Assembly: GCA_031002005.1 (NCBI GenBank)
Contig: CM061919.1
Span: 169,739,121-169,803,120, forward strand
Direction: 5' to 3'
From: Vandiemenella viatica
Taxonomy: Eukaryota > Arthropoda > Insecta > Orthoptera > Morabidae
Length of the DNA stretch: 64,000 nucleotides
Part shown: positions 31,920-43,844 of the stretch, piece by piece
How the letters are laid out: every line of letters begins with the position of its first letter
Position numbering within the stretch: position 1 is the stretch's first letter
Notes under the pieces: model-generated
The model's database searches: none
Told to the model about the DNA's origin: nothing
Seen by the model: the letters and a program-made list of their open reading frames with translations, nothing else
Translations under genes and position numbers: made by a program

Positions 31920-32832
31920 AAAAGATTTTGTGTTTAGCTTATACTACTCAGAGGGTCTCCCTAGGAAATCAGTTCCCGATTTCTGTTTTCCTCGAAAACG
32001 AACAATTTCATAGACTAAACCAACCTCTTCCCAAGTTAGTATCGAAGGTAGAGAAGCAGGTTCGTGGTGTCGACATACCCTTCACCATGTTTTCTTTGAT
32101 TTTTCAAACTCCTGCCCCCGAGAGATATGTCGAGCTACTGTTGCCATGGAATCGGTAGGTTATTAACTATTGATTCTCCTCTAAGGTCGCCCCATTTCCT
32201 AATGATCTGAAACGATAAATAATCAGCAAAATTGTTTCTACTAGGCAATATGATATGAGCATTCTCATAATTCCCCGATTATTTCGATAGAAAGGATTTA
32301 CCAGCTGATACGTCACCTGAACCATTACAATGATTGCAGATTCTTTTAAATGCCACACTGATATTCCTACAACGTGAATGGCCAACTATTAACTAAAAAC
32401 CTAGTTTTTAAGCTCGAGTTTTCGAATGGCAACAGGTACAGGGAATTAGCCGCCCCCTCGCTATTGTCAACAAGTTAGTGGTAAAGTGTGTCATCACAAA
32501 CGTCGACCTAATATCGGATGAACGGGAAGGGAAAATGTCGAGTTCTACCTTCACCAACACAACACGTAGGGCCTTTGCGACTGTTTTGGTGATTTTACAA
32601 TTTTTTCTAGTATTCGACGTGCAGATTCTACTGTACAATCTAAGTTTCTCAAGAATATTCAACATCTTTTTGTTAATCCTGGGCGAGGTGTTCCAACAAC
32701 TCTGGTGCTGATTAGGAACTTGAGTAAAAATTGAGGTGATTTGCTGTTAAGTTACAATATAAATTACTTCGTTAGGTATCTAATTAAATTTCCATATGTT
32801 TTCAAAGCGGTGAAGTACTTTTTGAAGAAGAA
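31920..32832. other. No recognisable gene
   Basis: Short frames only (31928-32158 plus, 32478-32711 plus, 32408-32665 minus), with no known motif. The frame 32478-32711 has a hydrophobic C-terminal half but no supporting signal. Confidence 0.35.
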
Positions 32833-33036
32833 AGCGGGTTCAAATTTCTATCCGACTATTCAGATTTCGGTCTATCGTGGTTTCCTTAAATCATTCCATG
32901 TGTATGCCGGGATGGTTCGTCCATAAGACCATAGTCTAGCACCTCCCAGTTGCTCCCCCTCCCCCCTCTACCCCTCACGAATCCTCTTCTACCACCATTG
33001 ACCTCTACTTAGACGAGTCTTAAAGCCTAAATCAAA
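32833..33036 (+). mobile_element. SINE-1 copy, head missing
   Basis: Starts within the B box (gcgggttcaaatttctatcc), then ctattcagatttcggtctat, cgtggtttccttaaatcatt, tgccgggatggttcgtccat, and a 3' region cattgacctctacttagacg with agtcttaaagccta. A C-rich stretch (32958-32988) interrupts it. Confidence 0.75.
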
Positions 33037-33239
33037 ATGAAGTCCTTTCTGAAGCCAAGTGTATATCTTGCATGAGCGTTAAGAGTTCACAATCTCAGAC
33101 ACGTAGTGTGTGCGGATTCCTTGATAGTGGAACACCAAGATAGGGCTTTCTTGTTCCTTGATAATAATTCTACGACTTACGATTCTAACAACATAATGTC
33201 CCCGTGTCGTCAAGCCTCATAGTCATAAATTGACAGTAA

Positions 33240-33450
33240 TGCAATACCAGAGGTCTTTTAGGGTTTCGTTCTTTCGACCGAGCGTATTCCGCTTGGCTCC
33301 GGTGCGGTACCGGTGATGAGAGCCAAGGATGTTGGCAGCAGTAGGCAGGTCCGTCCTTGTCCTGGGCCGCCCCACAAGCCAAGTGGAGCGAACGGCACGG
33401 CTGAGTGGCACACATACGGCCTCCGTGGACCAGACGGCCATCAATACCAT
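33240..33450. other. Unassigned GC-rich segment next to a Tc1 element
   Basis: A minus frame 33223-33459 (78 aa) and an overlapping one (33185-33475) span it. It looks compositionally like decayed TE coding sequence, but no family can be assigned. It ends at the TA of the following Tc1-type element. Confidence 0.3.
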
Positions 33451-33486
33451 CAAGTACACTGATCATCCAAAACATGACCAGCTGAT

Positions 33487-33860
33487 AAGGGAGCGTACAT
33501 AAATTACGTGGCTCTGTCTGGGGGTGTGGGGAGTGGTTGGCTGGAAAGCTACGCTGGGATTCCGAGCCAGGTCACGTAGCTTTTCATTCATAGTATCTGT
33601 CACAGTTAAAATGAGGTACAGAACACACAACAACATGTGAATATTTATTTCAGTGATTTAATTATCTCCGTATGTCCGACAAGAGAAAACGATACAAAAT
33701 GTCTATTGGAACCAAACGGGGAAAAGCTACGTGTTGCGTGGTTGGGGGCAGGGGGGGGGGGGGGCGGTAGAAGCAAAAGCTACGTCGGGCTACGTGGGAG
33801 AGGAGGGATGGGTTCACAGAAGTCCAAGATAAAGCTACGTGGTCTATGAACGCTCCCTTA
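33487..33860. mobile_element. MITE-b copy 1
   Basis: Terminal inverted repeats taagggagcgtacataaatt (left) and tctatgaacgctccctta (right). The interior has repeated agctacgt motifs and a G-run (33751-33762). Shares the central text caacatgtgaatatttattt / tatgtccgacaagagaaaac, inverted, with 43845-44178. TA target-site duplication is possible. Inserted within the left end of the Tc1-type element. Confidence 0.85.
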
Positions 33861-34078
33861 TTATTGTGTTGGGCCATCTTTGGAGCCCAATGCAGCGTGG
33901 CATGGATTCGAAACATCCTTGTTAGGTTTCCGGAGTCGTCTGGCACCAGATGTCTACTCACAGGCCACGCAATTCCCTTAAATTACGGGTCGATGGATTG
34001 TGGGCGCGGCAACTGGGAACGAGCATCTCGGAAACGGCGAGGCTGGTCGGCTGTCGCGTGCTACTGTAGTGAGCATCT

Positions 34079-35140
34079 ATTTTATTATTATTATTATTAC
34101 TGTCATCAGTCTTTTGACTGGCTTGATGCAATCCTCCATCCCGTCCTATCTTGTGCTAACCTCTTCATCTCTACATATCCCTTACAACCCACGTCCTCAA
34201 TTATCTGCTTCATATATTATAATTCCTGTCTTCCTCTACAGTTCTTACCTTCGACTGTTCCCTCCACTAACAAATTAACGAAGCCAGCATGTCTGAAAAT
34301 ATGACCTACCAGCCTGTCTCTTCTTTCTGTAAGCTTCCTCCACAAACTTCTTTCCTCGCCCATCATTACTAAAGCTCGTTCATTTCTTACTTTCAGCATT
34401 CTTCTGTAGCACCACATTTCAAATGCTTCAATTTTTCTTCTTTCTAGTATTCCTAAAGTCCATGATTCGCTTCTGTAAAGTGCTGTGCTCCACACATAGA
34501 GTTTCAAAAAGTTTTTTTCTAATTTCTAGATCAATTTTTGAAACTAAAAGATTTCACTTTTTCATGAAGGCTCTTTTTGCAAGTGCTATTCTGCTTTTAA
34601 CATCATTCCTGCTTCCGCCATCGGTTGTAATTTTACTTCAAAAGTAACAGAATTCACTTACTTCTCCAATTGCAGTCGATCCTATTTTTATATTTAATCT
34701 ACTAGTATTGGTATCATTTCTGCCACATTTCATCACTTTAGTCTTGCTTTGATTTATATTCAGTCCAAAATCTTCCTTCAGTGATTTGTTCATGCCATTC
34801 AGTAATTTCTCAATATCCTCAACCCTTTCTGCTAACAAGACAATGTCATCAACAAACCGTAGCATACTTATTTTTTCTCCCTGAACACTTATGCCACATG
34901 GAAATTTTTATTTTATTTTCTTTATTGCTTCCTCTACATATAAGTTGAATATTAACGGGTATAGACTACAACCTTGTCTCACACCCTTTTTAACTGATGC
35001 TTGTCTCTCGTGATTCTCTACTTTTATTACAGCCACTTGATTTTTATATAGTTTATAAAGTGTTCTTCTATCTCGATATTTTAGAACCGATTTCTTTAAA
35101 ATTTTGAACATGTTGTCCCACCTAACACTATACAGAGTTG
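34079..35140 (-). mobile_element. LINE-A, 5'-truncated copy
   Basis: Minus-strand reading: RWDNMFKILKKSVLKYRDRR (35100), VKKGVRQGCSLYPLIFNLYV followed by EEAIKKIK (34908-35000), MLRFVDDIVLLAERVEDIEK (34800-34865; the catalytic block reads FVDD, with Val in place of Ala), SKTKVMKCGRNDTNTSRLNI, then IEAFEMWCYRRMLKVRNERA and RDRLVGHIFRHAGFVNLLVE (34217-34430). The 3' end is marked by an (ata)n-like tail (34079-34098 on the plus strand as tta repeats). Frameshifts separate the blocks. The best-preserved LINE-A copy in the window; inserted inside the Tc1-type element. Confidence 0.9.
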
Positions 35141-35293
35141 TTGAAGGATGGTCTTGTAATCACTGCTGGACGACAAGAGGTGGACGTCCACGCCTCATCA
35201 CAAAACGTGGAGGTCGGAAGGTCGGAGTCTTGCCCGCTCTGTAACGCGGGATAGGCGGCGATCTGTGGTAGATCTGACAGAGAGTACAATGCT

Positions 35294-35296
<3 letters not shown>

Positions 35297-35328
<32 letters not shown>

Positions 35329-35567
35329 TGCTTTACGTCTCTTTTTAACATGAGGTCTTTAGAGACGGGAAAGGATGGGGTGCAAGGATGGGGGCAAGGA
35401 ATGGGAAGGAATTCGGCCATGGCCTTTTGAAGGAAGCATCCCGGCATTTGCCTGGAGTGATTTGGGGAAACCTTGGAAAACCCAAATCTGGATGCCCGGA
35501 CGGGGATTCGAACCGCCGTCCTCCCGAATGCGAGGCGAGAACGCTAACCATTACACCGCCCCTCTCG
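35297..35567 (-). mobile_element. SINE-1 copy with perfect 13-bp TSD
   Basis: Flanked by gtacaatgctggt at 35284-35296 and 35568-35580. Plus text: a T-run of about 30, ctgctttacgtctcttttta, gaattcggccatggcctttt, gaaggaagcatcccggcatt, aaacccaaatctggatgccc, reversed B box ggggattcgaaccgccgtcc, head accgcccctctcggta. Full length, with few changes from the majority sequence. The perfect TSD makes it one of the youngest insertions here. Same 3' variant as the copy at 21672-21917. Confidence 0.95.
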
Positions 35568-35769
35568 GTACAATGCTGGTGCAGGCACAAGTGTTTCAGA
35601 GGGAATTGCGTGACCTGTGCATAGACGTCTGGTGCCAGACAACTCCGGAAACATAACAAGGACTTTTCGAATCCATGCCACGCCGAATCGCTGCTGTATT
35701 GCTCTTCAAAGATGGACCAACGCACTAACAATCAGGTAGCCATAATGTTTTTGCTGATCAGTGTATGCT

Positions 35770-35950
35770 AACAGCGCTTTTCAAAACTAACTTCAAAATT
35801 TTTGAAGCATGTAGAAATTTAGTCATGCAATTTACAGAATCGATCAAAGCGTCATTTTAGGGCAGGACATCTCATTTTTTACTAACGTTCGTATTAACAA
35901 TTCAGTTACATCAACTGCAACTGCTATGCGTAAAGTGGTTACTTATATTG
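35770..35950. other. Short AT-rich spacer
   Basis: No feature seen. Confidence 0.4.
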
Positions 35951-35954
35951 GTTG

Positions 35955-36090
35955 CGGACAAGGAACGGGAAGAAAATTGGCCACGGCCTTTTATCTCGGT
36001 ATTAACTTGTATTGATTTCTGGAAACCATAGAAGACCGAAGTGTGGATGGCCGAATGGAGATTGAACTGGCGACCTGCAGCATACCGCTC
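35955..36090 (-). mobile_element. SINE-1 fragment, degraded
   Basis: Plus text: gacaaggaacgggaagaaaa, ttggccacggccttttatct, tttctggaaaccatagaaga, ccgaagtgtggatggccgaa, tggagattgaactggcgacc. Box A end and tail are lost. Confidence 0.7.
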
Positions 36091-36094
36091 CATC

Positions 36095-37125
36095 ACCATG
36101 CTTGTTTCATTGCTGTGAAACATGCTCTACCAACACAGTTCAGCATAATTTTCATACCAAGTACAACAAAAATATTCCATTTCTCTGATTTTTTTTTTTT
36201 TTTCTTTTCCTTTCTGAGTTTATGAATTGACGATAGTACAGTCATTATAGTAGGAAGAGGATTTTCGATATGAAGCGGCACGTCAATAATGGTTCACACC
36301 AACTCCCTGCCATGCTTTAGTTGGGGAAAGCTTAAGAATTTGGAATTTAGATGGCAGGGCCGGCTATCGAAACAGGACTAATTCGCAAAATATATTTGCT
36401 CCACACTCAGAAAATGTCTTTGAAATGGATGTGTATACGAGGATACTGTTTGACGTAGTGCACGTGCGTGTGCATCGGTTAGGTAGCTGGTCTGTCCACT
36501 AAAGTAAAATACTCAAACGGAAATTTTACTGCTGCAGTTCACATGATATCGTCCCAAAAGTGATATAGTGACACTTCAAAAATGGAAAAGATTTTTTTGT
36601 GATGATTGAATTAGTATATTCACTAAGGAATTTCCACATTCTGTTTGGCTATAAAGAACACACAGAATCAAATATATTTTCGCATCACGAGTTTGCAAAA
36701 AAAAAAAATGGAATAATGGTGGGTGATATTATTTTATATTGTACTCAGTAATGGAGGTTTAACTTTACTAATTTGAAAGCACGCCCTGGAAGTTCTGTAC
36801 CTCCTATTGACACAGTAGGTGTCGTGACCGATTCTGAGAACAGAAATCAGGCTACAGATCATCGGCTGCCTCTGCTGTTATGCAACGCGGTTGAATCACT
36901 TCAGCAGACAGTCAGCAACGTCGAATCAACAGTTAATTACAAGGATCGGCAAGTACACAGCCGCAAACCGGTAACACAATACTTCTCTTTCCACAATACT
37001 CATAAATTAGTACACCACAGATCTGATACACCCATATATTTATTCGAGATTTTTATTGTCTTGGAGACTCTCGACAATTTTCAGACATACTAATAAATTT
37101 TAAAATATATATATAATAATCCTCC
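36095..37125. other. No recognisable gene
   Basis: T-run at 36189-36204 and A-run at 36699-36708. The plus frame 36773-37093 (106 aa) has no recognisable motif. Confidence 0.4.
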
Positions 37126-37127
37126 TG

Positions 37128-37330
37128 GTGGCTCAGTCATTAAGGTATTTGTCTTAGGATGAAAGGTCGCAGGTTCGATCCCTGTCTCGGCGGGGGTTTT
37201 CAAAAGCCCTTAACCCAACCCTCACCTTTGGCCAGCTTACTGTGTAATGTGAATTACGCCAGAACGCTTCAGTCATTCGGATTCCAAGTTAAACTGCAGA
37301 TCCTCTCTAGGGCAAACAAACCTAGTTGTA
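37128..37330 (+). mobile_element. SINE-2 copy (second tRNA-derived family)
   Basis: tRNA-like head: A box in ggtggctcagtcattaaggt, B box gcaggttcgatccctgtctc. The body has cccttaacccaaccctcacc, cgccagaacgcttcagtcat and ccaagttaaactgcagatcc. The spacing of A and B boxes is as in a tRNA gene, but the region between them does not fold into a clean cloverleaf by eye. Confidence 0.8.
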
Positions 37331-37599
37331 ATACAGATGTGTAAACATCCACAGCAAATTCAAGCCAAACAAAGACTTAACGTGGTTCTAGTTGGGCCAA
37401 ACGAACACATATACGTAGGCTACATACAAATGAAAATAATTCTTCTTCATTTCTTATCAACTTTCTAACGACCTTTTGCACATTTAAGTTTCTATCCATA
37501 CTCTGGAGCTTACAATACTATGAGTGACAGAGAGTGCTTTGCACCCAAACTAATAGGAAACAATTTACGTTATTTTGTCAGAGGCGGAGTGGTCAATTC

Positions 37600-37790
37600 C
37601 TATTCTCCAGAATCTACAGTTTAATGTGGAATCAGAACCAAGGAGCGGCTTGGGGTATATATGAACAAAACTCAGACGTAAGAAGTTTTCCTCATGCCAT
37701 CTGCATTTGAAACGAGAACCCTGAATATTCAAGGCAAGTGCTTTATCGATCGCTTTATCTCTAATGTCATTGCGGCTCAAATAATAAGAC
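37600..37790 (-). mobile_element. SINE-2 copy, degraded
   Basis: Plus text atctacagtttaatgtggaa and tcagaaccaaggagcgg correspond to cagtttaacgttgaatcgga and accacggaagcg in the copy at 46565. Further on, the region tttgaaacgagaaccctgaa lies where the B box should be. Confidence 0.6.
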
Positions 37791-37894
37791 TGGACAAGTA
37801 CTTGTTGGTGTCTTTATTGAAAGAGCTTATTTACATGTAGGCAAGAACACTCAAACGGAAACTATGTCGTCTGTTTGCCTGACACTACCATTTT

Positions 37895-38135
37895 TTTTGT
37901 TTTCTTTTGGCTTTAAGGCTCATCGACGTCCATCTCACTAGAGACGGGAAAGGACAGGGGCAAGGAACGTGAAGGAATTCGGCCGTGGAATTTTGAAGGA
38001 ACCGACCTCGCTTTCGCCTGAAGGGATTATGGGGAAGCAATGCAAAACTGAAATCTGGAGGGTTGGCCGAAGATTTTAAGCCGGACCCTCCCGAATGACA
38101 AGCCCCAGCGTCACCGCTCACCCACCACGTTTGTC
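37895..38135 (-). mobile_element. SINE-1 copy
   Basis: Plus text: a T-rich start, tggctttaaggctcatcgac, gggcaaggaacgtgaaggaa, ttcggccgtggaattttgaa, ctcgctttcgcctgaaggga, aaaactgaaatctggagggt, then accctcccgaatgacaagcc, ccgctcacccaccacg. Confidence 0.85.
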
Positions 38136-38139
38136 AGAC

Positions 38140-40600
38140 ATTCCAATCCCAACCCTCATATTAAGTATGTGATACTACCGTAAGGACTGTGACAGGCGGT
38201 CACAAATAGGCACAATACGTGTAGTCTCTCCATGTTATCAATTCCCCAGGGAAGATATTAGTAAAGCTATGTACTCTCCTGAGAAAACTTGGCACAATGA
38301 CGGAAGTGGTGTGCTTAACATCACACTTTTACCCTCATTAACTCATTTGGCAGGTTCTTGCAAGCAGTTGCAGTTGCATGCATTTATGGTCAGGTTACTT
38401 GATACTTGAACTCCGGTCTTCAATTATTAGCACCTAGCCAACTACCCTGCCAATCTCTCCTTGGATTCACCAATGTTCATATGGAACTGTGTAAATTTTA
38501 CTCGTGTTTTCTCTTTCAGTTCAGTAATTTCTACGTTAGTTAGAAAGTCCTTGTACGATTGGTATCCATGGCAGCATAATTCCTGGAAATAGTTTAGTGT
38601 GGGGTGGTAACATTAGGATAGTAATAATTTCTATTTCCCACCACGTTCAACTTGGCTGCGTGCATACCTTCCCTCTGGAATCTGTTAACTTAGCAGAGTT
38701 AATTGACGACTAGGATACAAGTGTGTCAACGTATAAGCGAATTCTCCGCCCGTACCACCTGCCCTCCATTACGGAGTTCTTGAAAGGGAAAACTGCGTTC
38801 TATCCAAGCAAATTTCAGACCTTGAGCTTGAGGTGTATGAGAGAAACCTTTTTTTCGTAGCATTACCTCAGGCGGTAGTCGGTGACTTTTGTCATTTTTA
38901 TAGCATTGCGTACCAGCAGAGATTTGTGGACAGCGAGAAAGTCGACGTTTCTTGCAGCTAATTTAAGAACGTCTCGTTTAGAGATACCAACTTTCTAGGC
39001 AAAGGTCACTAGCGAATACTTTCTGCCCAAAACATAAACCCAGTAGCTTTCCTGTTCTTTCGGGAGATTACACTCAACGTCTTCACAAAAGTGATCGTCA
39101 CACGTTTTCCTCTTTTACGTAATATTAGAATTAATATATGTCACTATATGAGCACAGTTTTAGTGAAATATATTTTCCCATGTTGATAGCCTATTGTTTC
39201 GTCACTATTTTCTCGGAGTTGGTTGTTGTAAGAAGAAATTTTTCGAAATGATTCACCAGCACGTTTGGAATATTTTGGAGCGACATTAATACCATCATTC
39301 CGATTTTCTATCGTAATTAAAAAAATACAATAATTAGGTATAGTCGAAAATTGGTGGTCAAAGAACAAGAAAAGGAGTATAAAAATTCTTCCAGCTGTAA
39401 GGTATGCAAGGATATTAAAAAAAAAAGTTCAAATATAATTTATCACACCCAAGTAGTTTCGTGTTGAAATAAAGTCGAGTAGCCACATGGAACAAAAACT
39501 GAACTATAAGCAGTGGCATTAGGGAACAAATGCAAGGCTTTGAAATGATGTTAAATAAAACTTACAATTGTATTTGCGCGTCTTTGATGGATAAACTATT
39601 TAATAAATAGTAATGCATTTAGGCAGAACGATTAACTTAAATATGAATGGGGTGTGAAGTTAAATTTACAGCTTTTAAAGTATCCCTAGGCAGGGATTAA
39701 CAAAGATATTGGTTCCAACAGCTACCTGCTAATGAAGGCCGCCTTGTGTTGAGATACGTTTACACTTGACGTGTGCGGTACTTGCGTTCACTTGTTGCCA
39801 TGAAGATGGCGCCTGCGTTGTTTGCGTATCGCTGTGGGAACTGCAAATAACACGAGCCAGGTTCGTCTAAACCTCTCTGGTGGTTCTTTATTTTTTGGTC
39901 CTCAAATCCGAAGCCACTCACAACACCGGTGAGTTGAGTATTCAGTGTTGCGAGATGCAAACGAGGTTCCACTCCAGTCATTCTCAACAGGGCAAACTCA
40001 AACACCCACATTGGTAGACACTTGGTACTCGTGGGTTCAGTAAATTGATGAGACACCCAAACAATTTCCTGAAAGATGAGTAGATTCTCCATCAGCACTT
40101 GCTTCTGTGCAATTGATATTTAATTGTTTAGAAGGAGGAGACAATACAATTGCTTATACTGAATTCTCTAGTACATGAAGGTGTTCTATCTATTGCATCA
40201 TTTCGCTAGTATCGAGTACTAGTAAGACATATCGTGAACCAACACATCAAGCCTTAAATAATGCTTCAGATATCCATAGGACTAGCAAGTTTTTCGAGGG
40301 TGAAGGAACAAGGTAGTAGGTTCTCAACATGAGGCAAATAATTAAAAAATGTATCGAGTCTCTGTCTTCATTTGATTCCTTCACTATGAAAATGCTTTAG
40401 CTTGAGTCGAATATGTTATGGCAGGTACATCGTAAAATTGGTGACTTGATGTCACTATTAAAAAGCTTCTATTATAGTCGCTCTCCAGCTGTTAATGCCC
40501 CTGAATTTTTAACCGAGTTCAAAGGTCATAGTTAGAGCTTCACCTTATAATTCATAACTTTTCATCACGTAATTCGGATATCACATAAGGTTTTCTATGA
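38140..40600. other. About 2.5 kb without a recognisable gene
   Basis: The minus frame 39760-40098 (112 aa; starts MLMENLLIFQEIVW) lies in a slightly GC-richer patch but has no motif I can name. No repeat copies of it are seen in the window. Otherwise AT-rich. Confidence 0.4.
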
Positions 40601-40611
40601 TTTTGCTGGAA

Positions 40612-41815
40612 GAATCATTAATAATCTGCGCTTCGCTGATGATACTACTTTCCTTACCATCAATCACGATGAGCTTGCGGACTTGCTTGCAAGAGTCAAG
40701 GATTTAACTTTGGACTATGGGCTAGAGAACAATTTCAGTAAGTCCAAACTTATGATAATTGATAGAGAAATACAAATCCAACTCACAAGTCGTTTAAGTG
40801 ATCTAGGGCAGCAGTTCCCAAGTTTTTTTGGCCACAGAATCCTAATTGATCATACTTTTTTGGCGGATCCTCATTTTTATAATAACAAAAGTGATTGTAC
40901 GCTGTAGTTTGAATATTCTTATGTTCGACTTGGAGAGAAAGAATAAATTATAAATAAAAAATAATTAATATCGGTATTATAAAACATTTATCGCACAATA
41001 TAATACAACGTAACTATTTAGTATAAAGAATGAAATTTTTCTCATGTTTACTTATAGCAGCACTAGAATTAGGCTTAATGTCTGACAATTGAACGCGAAG
41101 ATCTGGAGCTGAATCCAGTCAGTTTCTGCACGTGTTTTTGGTGTAAGTGTAAGCTGAAAAACCAGTCTCGCATCGGCAAGTCGCCACAAACGGAAGTAGA
41201 ACCATAATAGCCTGCTCACGTCGCGATTATGACTCTTTTCAAGGAACATTTTATTTAATTCTCGGACGGAACACGGAACCCTTCTAACCACCTTTCAGGA
41301 ACCGCTGATCTAGAAGATATTGTGTATTTTGGGTCAACCATCTGTAATAAGAAGTTATAAGAAATAAATAAGGAAACGAAACATCTTAGAGAAAGTTGCC
41401 AGGAACAAGCTTACCAAGATCTGACATAACAATAACAAAGATTACATATCATAGTCCTACCTAGTTGAAACACTTGTGTTCTAATATTTCTGCTGTGGCC
41501 AGAAATGGCGATAGAACTGATATCTTAAATAAGTGGTGGTGGCGTAGAAAGCTGCTTCGTTTTGTAATGAAAATATAGCTAATGCGTCCATTATACAGGA
41601 ACTATTTTCCGAAAATCTTCCGTTCATCCAGAGAGTCCTCCAGTTCTTCTGATGTGTAGCGTGGATATACGGTGAACATTTGGAGAAATAGATCATGAAA
41701 GGGAAGGTTGAGGGCAGAACACCACGAAGGACAACAGGCAGGTGAATGGGTCAAGTGAAGAAGTTCGTCGGTTTATCTCTTTGACGAGTTGTTAGGTAAG
41801 CTAAATTCGTTAGCG
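40612..41815 (+). mobile_element. LINE-C, RT core to C-terminus, interrupted
   Basis: NLRFADDTTFLTINHDELAD (RT domain 5, catalytic FADD) and LDYGLENNFSKSKLMI at 40626-40760; then, after the insertion at 40809-41307, LEDIVYFGSTI, LREVARNKLTKI and LVETLVF (41310-41480), and a C-terminal region near 41630-41720 (RVLQFF, NLEK-like, KGKVEGRTPRR) matching the usual 'GHVxRR...GKVxGxRxRGR' end of insect LINEs. Distinct from LINE-A in the FADD flanks. Frames broken. Confidence 0.8.
40809..41307. mobile_element. hAT-like non-autonomous element inserted in LINE-C
   Basis: The ends cagcagttcccaagttt (left) and the reverse complement of ttcaggaaccgctg (right) form an imperfect hAT-type TIR (CAG-GGTTCC form). 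The flanking 8-mers are atctaggg and atctagaa, an 8-bp target-site duplication with two changes. The LINE-C protein resumes directly after it. A minus frame 41052-41291 (79 aa) inside is a possible decayed hAT 3' coding piece, not recognised. Confidence 0.7.
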
Positions 41816-41819
41816 ATGG

Positions 41820-43844
41820 TAACACTTAGTCAAGAGAGTTGTGAGAAAATCAACGGAGTAACGATGCTGAAAAAGGAGCTAAAACACTGGTGATAATGGA
41901 AATATAGCGTACTGGGAAAATGAAAATTTTTATTGCTCAAAACGATCTTGTGCGAACCCAGAGCCTGTTGAATCGTACGTAGCCAATGATGTGTCAGAGG
42001 TAAAGCCATCCAGTTCTCTTCCTACGAATATTCAGTATTCCTGTACATACAGTAAGTCTGTAGAGGGTTTTGCTTTTCATGCAGGTAGATAACTAAAGGC
42101 GACACTGAAACCTGTTGCCAGCAAACGTGGTCTTCACTATTCCAAAAAGTTGAGAGAACAGCCAAGCTTAATATTCCCAAGCATAAACTTAATCGTATTT
42201 CACTCATTATACAGTAGGTGCAGGCAGTTTGAGGAATTAATCGAGGCTGTTCGTATGTTATGTGGTGATGAATTGTGTAACTACTTCTATTCTTTATTCT
42301 AGCCAAGTATCACATGATCAACATTTCTGTTATCTCGACTTGAACTATACAATATCAAGCAAAATTATAATACTCAAAAAGAAGAATTTAAACGATATTT
42401 GGTATCCTTCCAGCTATTCAGTAAAACTAGTTTTATTGGCTTCATATGTTACCTTATCAAATATTATGATTTTTGGTTACTCAAATTCCTGTCAACATTA
42501 GCGCACTTTTTAGAGGATGTTTATTCGATTTTCTTGAATTCTCTTTCAACTTCACTTTCATTTTTGCTTTATACTACCAAAAAAGAAAACGTTGTGTTTT
42601 TGGAAATTTGGAATGCGCAAATTGGACAGTTCCTCGTGTGCATCGAACTCATTGTATTCTGGTTTTTAAACTGCAATACAATAAGTATTAATTTCGTTCT
42701 AGAACTTATATGTGATAACTAGGTGTAAATGTGTCGAATGCAAGTTTACGCGCCTTACTATTAGACCTGGTAACCATAAATTTCTCTTACAGGGTTCCCA
42801 TAGAAACTGCATTTATGTTGGTTATCATTACTGTTGCAAATAAATCGTTGAACAATTATTTTAGCTTTTATGACTTGCGACCTGGAGCTGATTAAAAATA
42901 ACCAATAATTGTTGTGTTTCAGGTTCAGAGAAGTTGCTAATTTGTGACAGCTTAAAGAGCGAATATTCGACTGATGAAAAGCAGGTAAGACTAATGTTAA
43001 ACAAAACTATAAATTAAGAAGAAAACAGACTGTTGTTCTATGGTTGTGTCTCTGTGGACTTGTGGCTTTCTAGGGACGATTTCAGGTGAACTGAGGGTAA
43101 ATGAAGGAACGTGAACATTAAATTCTATCTGTTAATGGCACAATATCATTTTATTATGCTTTCTGAAATATTAATTTTTGAACAGACAATGGCGAACTAA
43201 ACCTACCACCCAAGCTCTGAAAATTCCAGTATCTTACTATTCTATTCCAACTGTGAACATCATAGCGCCTGCAAGATACCATATTGCTAAGCGGAGATGT
43301 ATTGTTTGGTGTCATACTAAAAAAAAAAAAAAAAGTTTTGTAATTATTATTATTAATTTTAATTACGATGAAGCTAACGCTCCGGTGGCAATTACTCTAG
43401 TCATGTAATTACCCCTTTAAGGTATTATTTTTTCTTCAGAACAGTATCGATAATGTCACACGAGAAGGATGTTTGCCAGTTTTTTTTGTAAACATTGATA
43501 ACACAGAAACTAAAACTGTAGACATCATCTTTTTACCATGTACACAGACGCTAAAAACCCAAAATTATCGGCATCGAACATATCTAATTCCAGAAAACTG
43601 TTAAATACACTTCAAGGTAGCCTAATAGATACAAATACTCAAATTGTCAAATACACAATTTATAAAGCAAACAATATTTAAAGTTCTGAAACTACAATGA
43701 TCATTAACGTAGTTGCTTTGTACGCACGTACATAGTTGCCACAGTATCCACACTGAAGTCATCGCATGATTTTCTTTGTATCAAATCATTGACGTAATTT
43801 TCTTTATCACCTCCAAACAGATCTAACAAACCGGAAAAACATCA
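41820..43844. other. AT-rich stretch without a recognisable gene
   Basis: The plus frames 42262-42501 and 42399-42722 encode hydrophobic, Leu/Phe-rich peptides typical of AT-rich noise. An A-run lies at 43320-43335. Confidence 0.4.

Larger units (their letters stand above)
33455..35765 (+). mobile_element. Tc1-type deletion derivative with three nested insertions
   Basis: The left end tacactgatcatccaaaaca and the right end ttttgctgatcagtgta are inverted, each beginning with a TA target. The terminal inverted repeats are long: 33866-33998 (ggccatctttggagcc, gcgtggcatggattcgaaac, gtctggcaccagatgtctac, cacgcaattccc) is the reverse complement of 35600-35735 (gggaattgcgtgacctgtgc, gtctggtgccagac, gaatccatgccacgc). 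Transposase 5' coding remnants remain on the plus strand at 34015-34075 and 35150-35297 (gtggaggtcggaaggtcgga, gataggcggcgatctgtggt). The rest of the transposase is deleted at about 35600. Inserted inside it are MITE-b (33487-33860), LINE-A (34079-35140) and SINE-1 (35297-35567). Only about 0.6 kb is original element. Confidence 0.8.

Noticed and set aside
33223..33459. GC-rich minus frame as a host exon
   Set aside because: It abuts the Tc1 end exactly and is compositionally like other TE debris; no protein family recognised.
39760..40098. 112-aa minus-strand ORF
   Set aside because: No known domain, no nearby exon-like partner or promoter signal; could not be supported as a gene.
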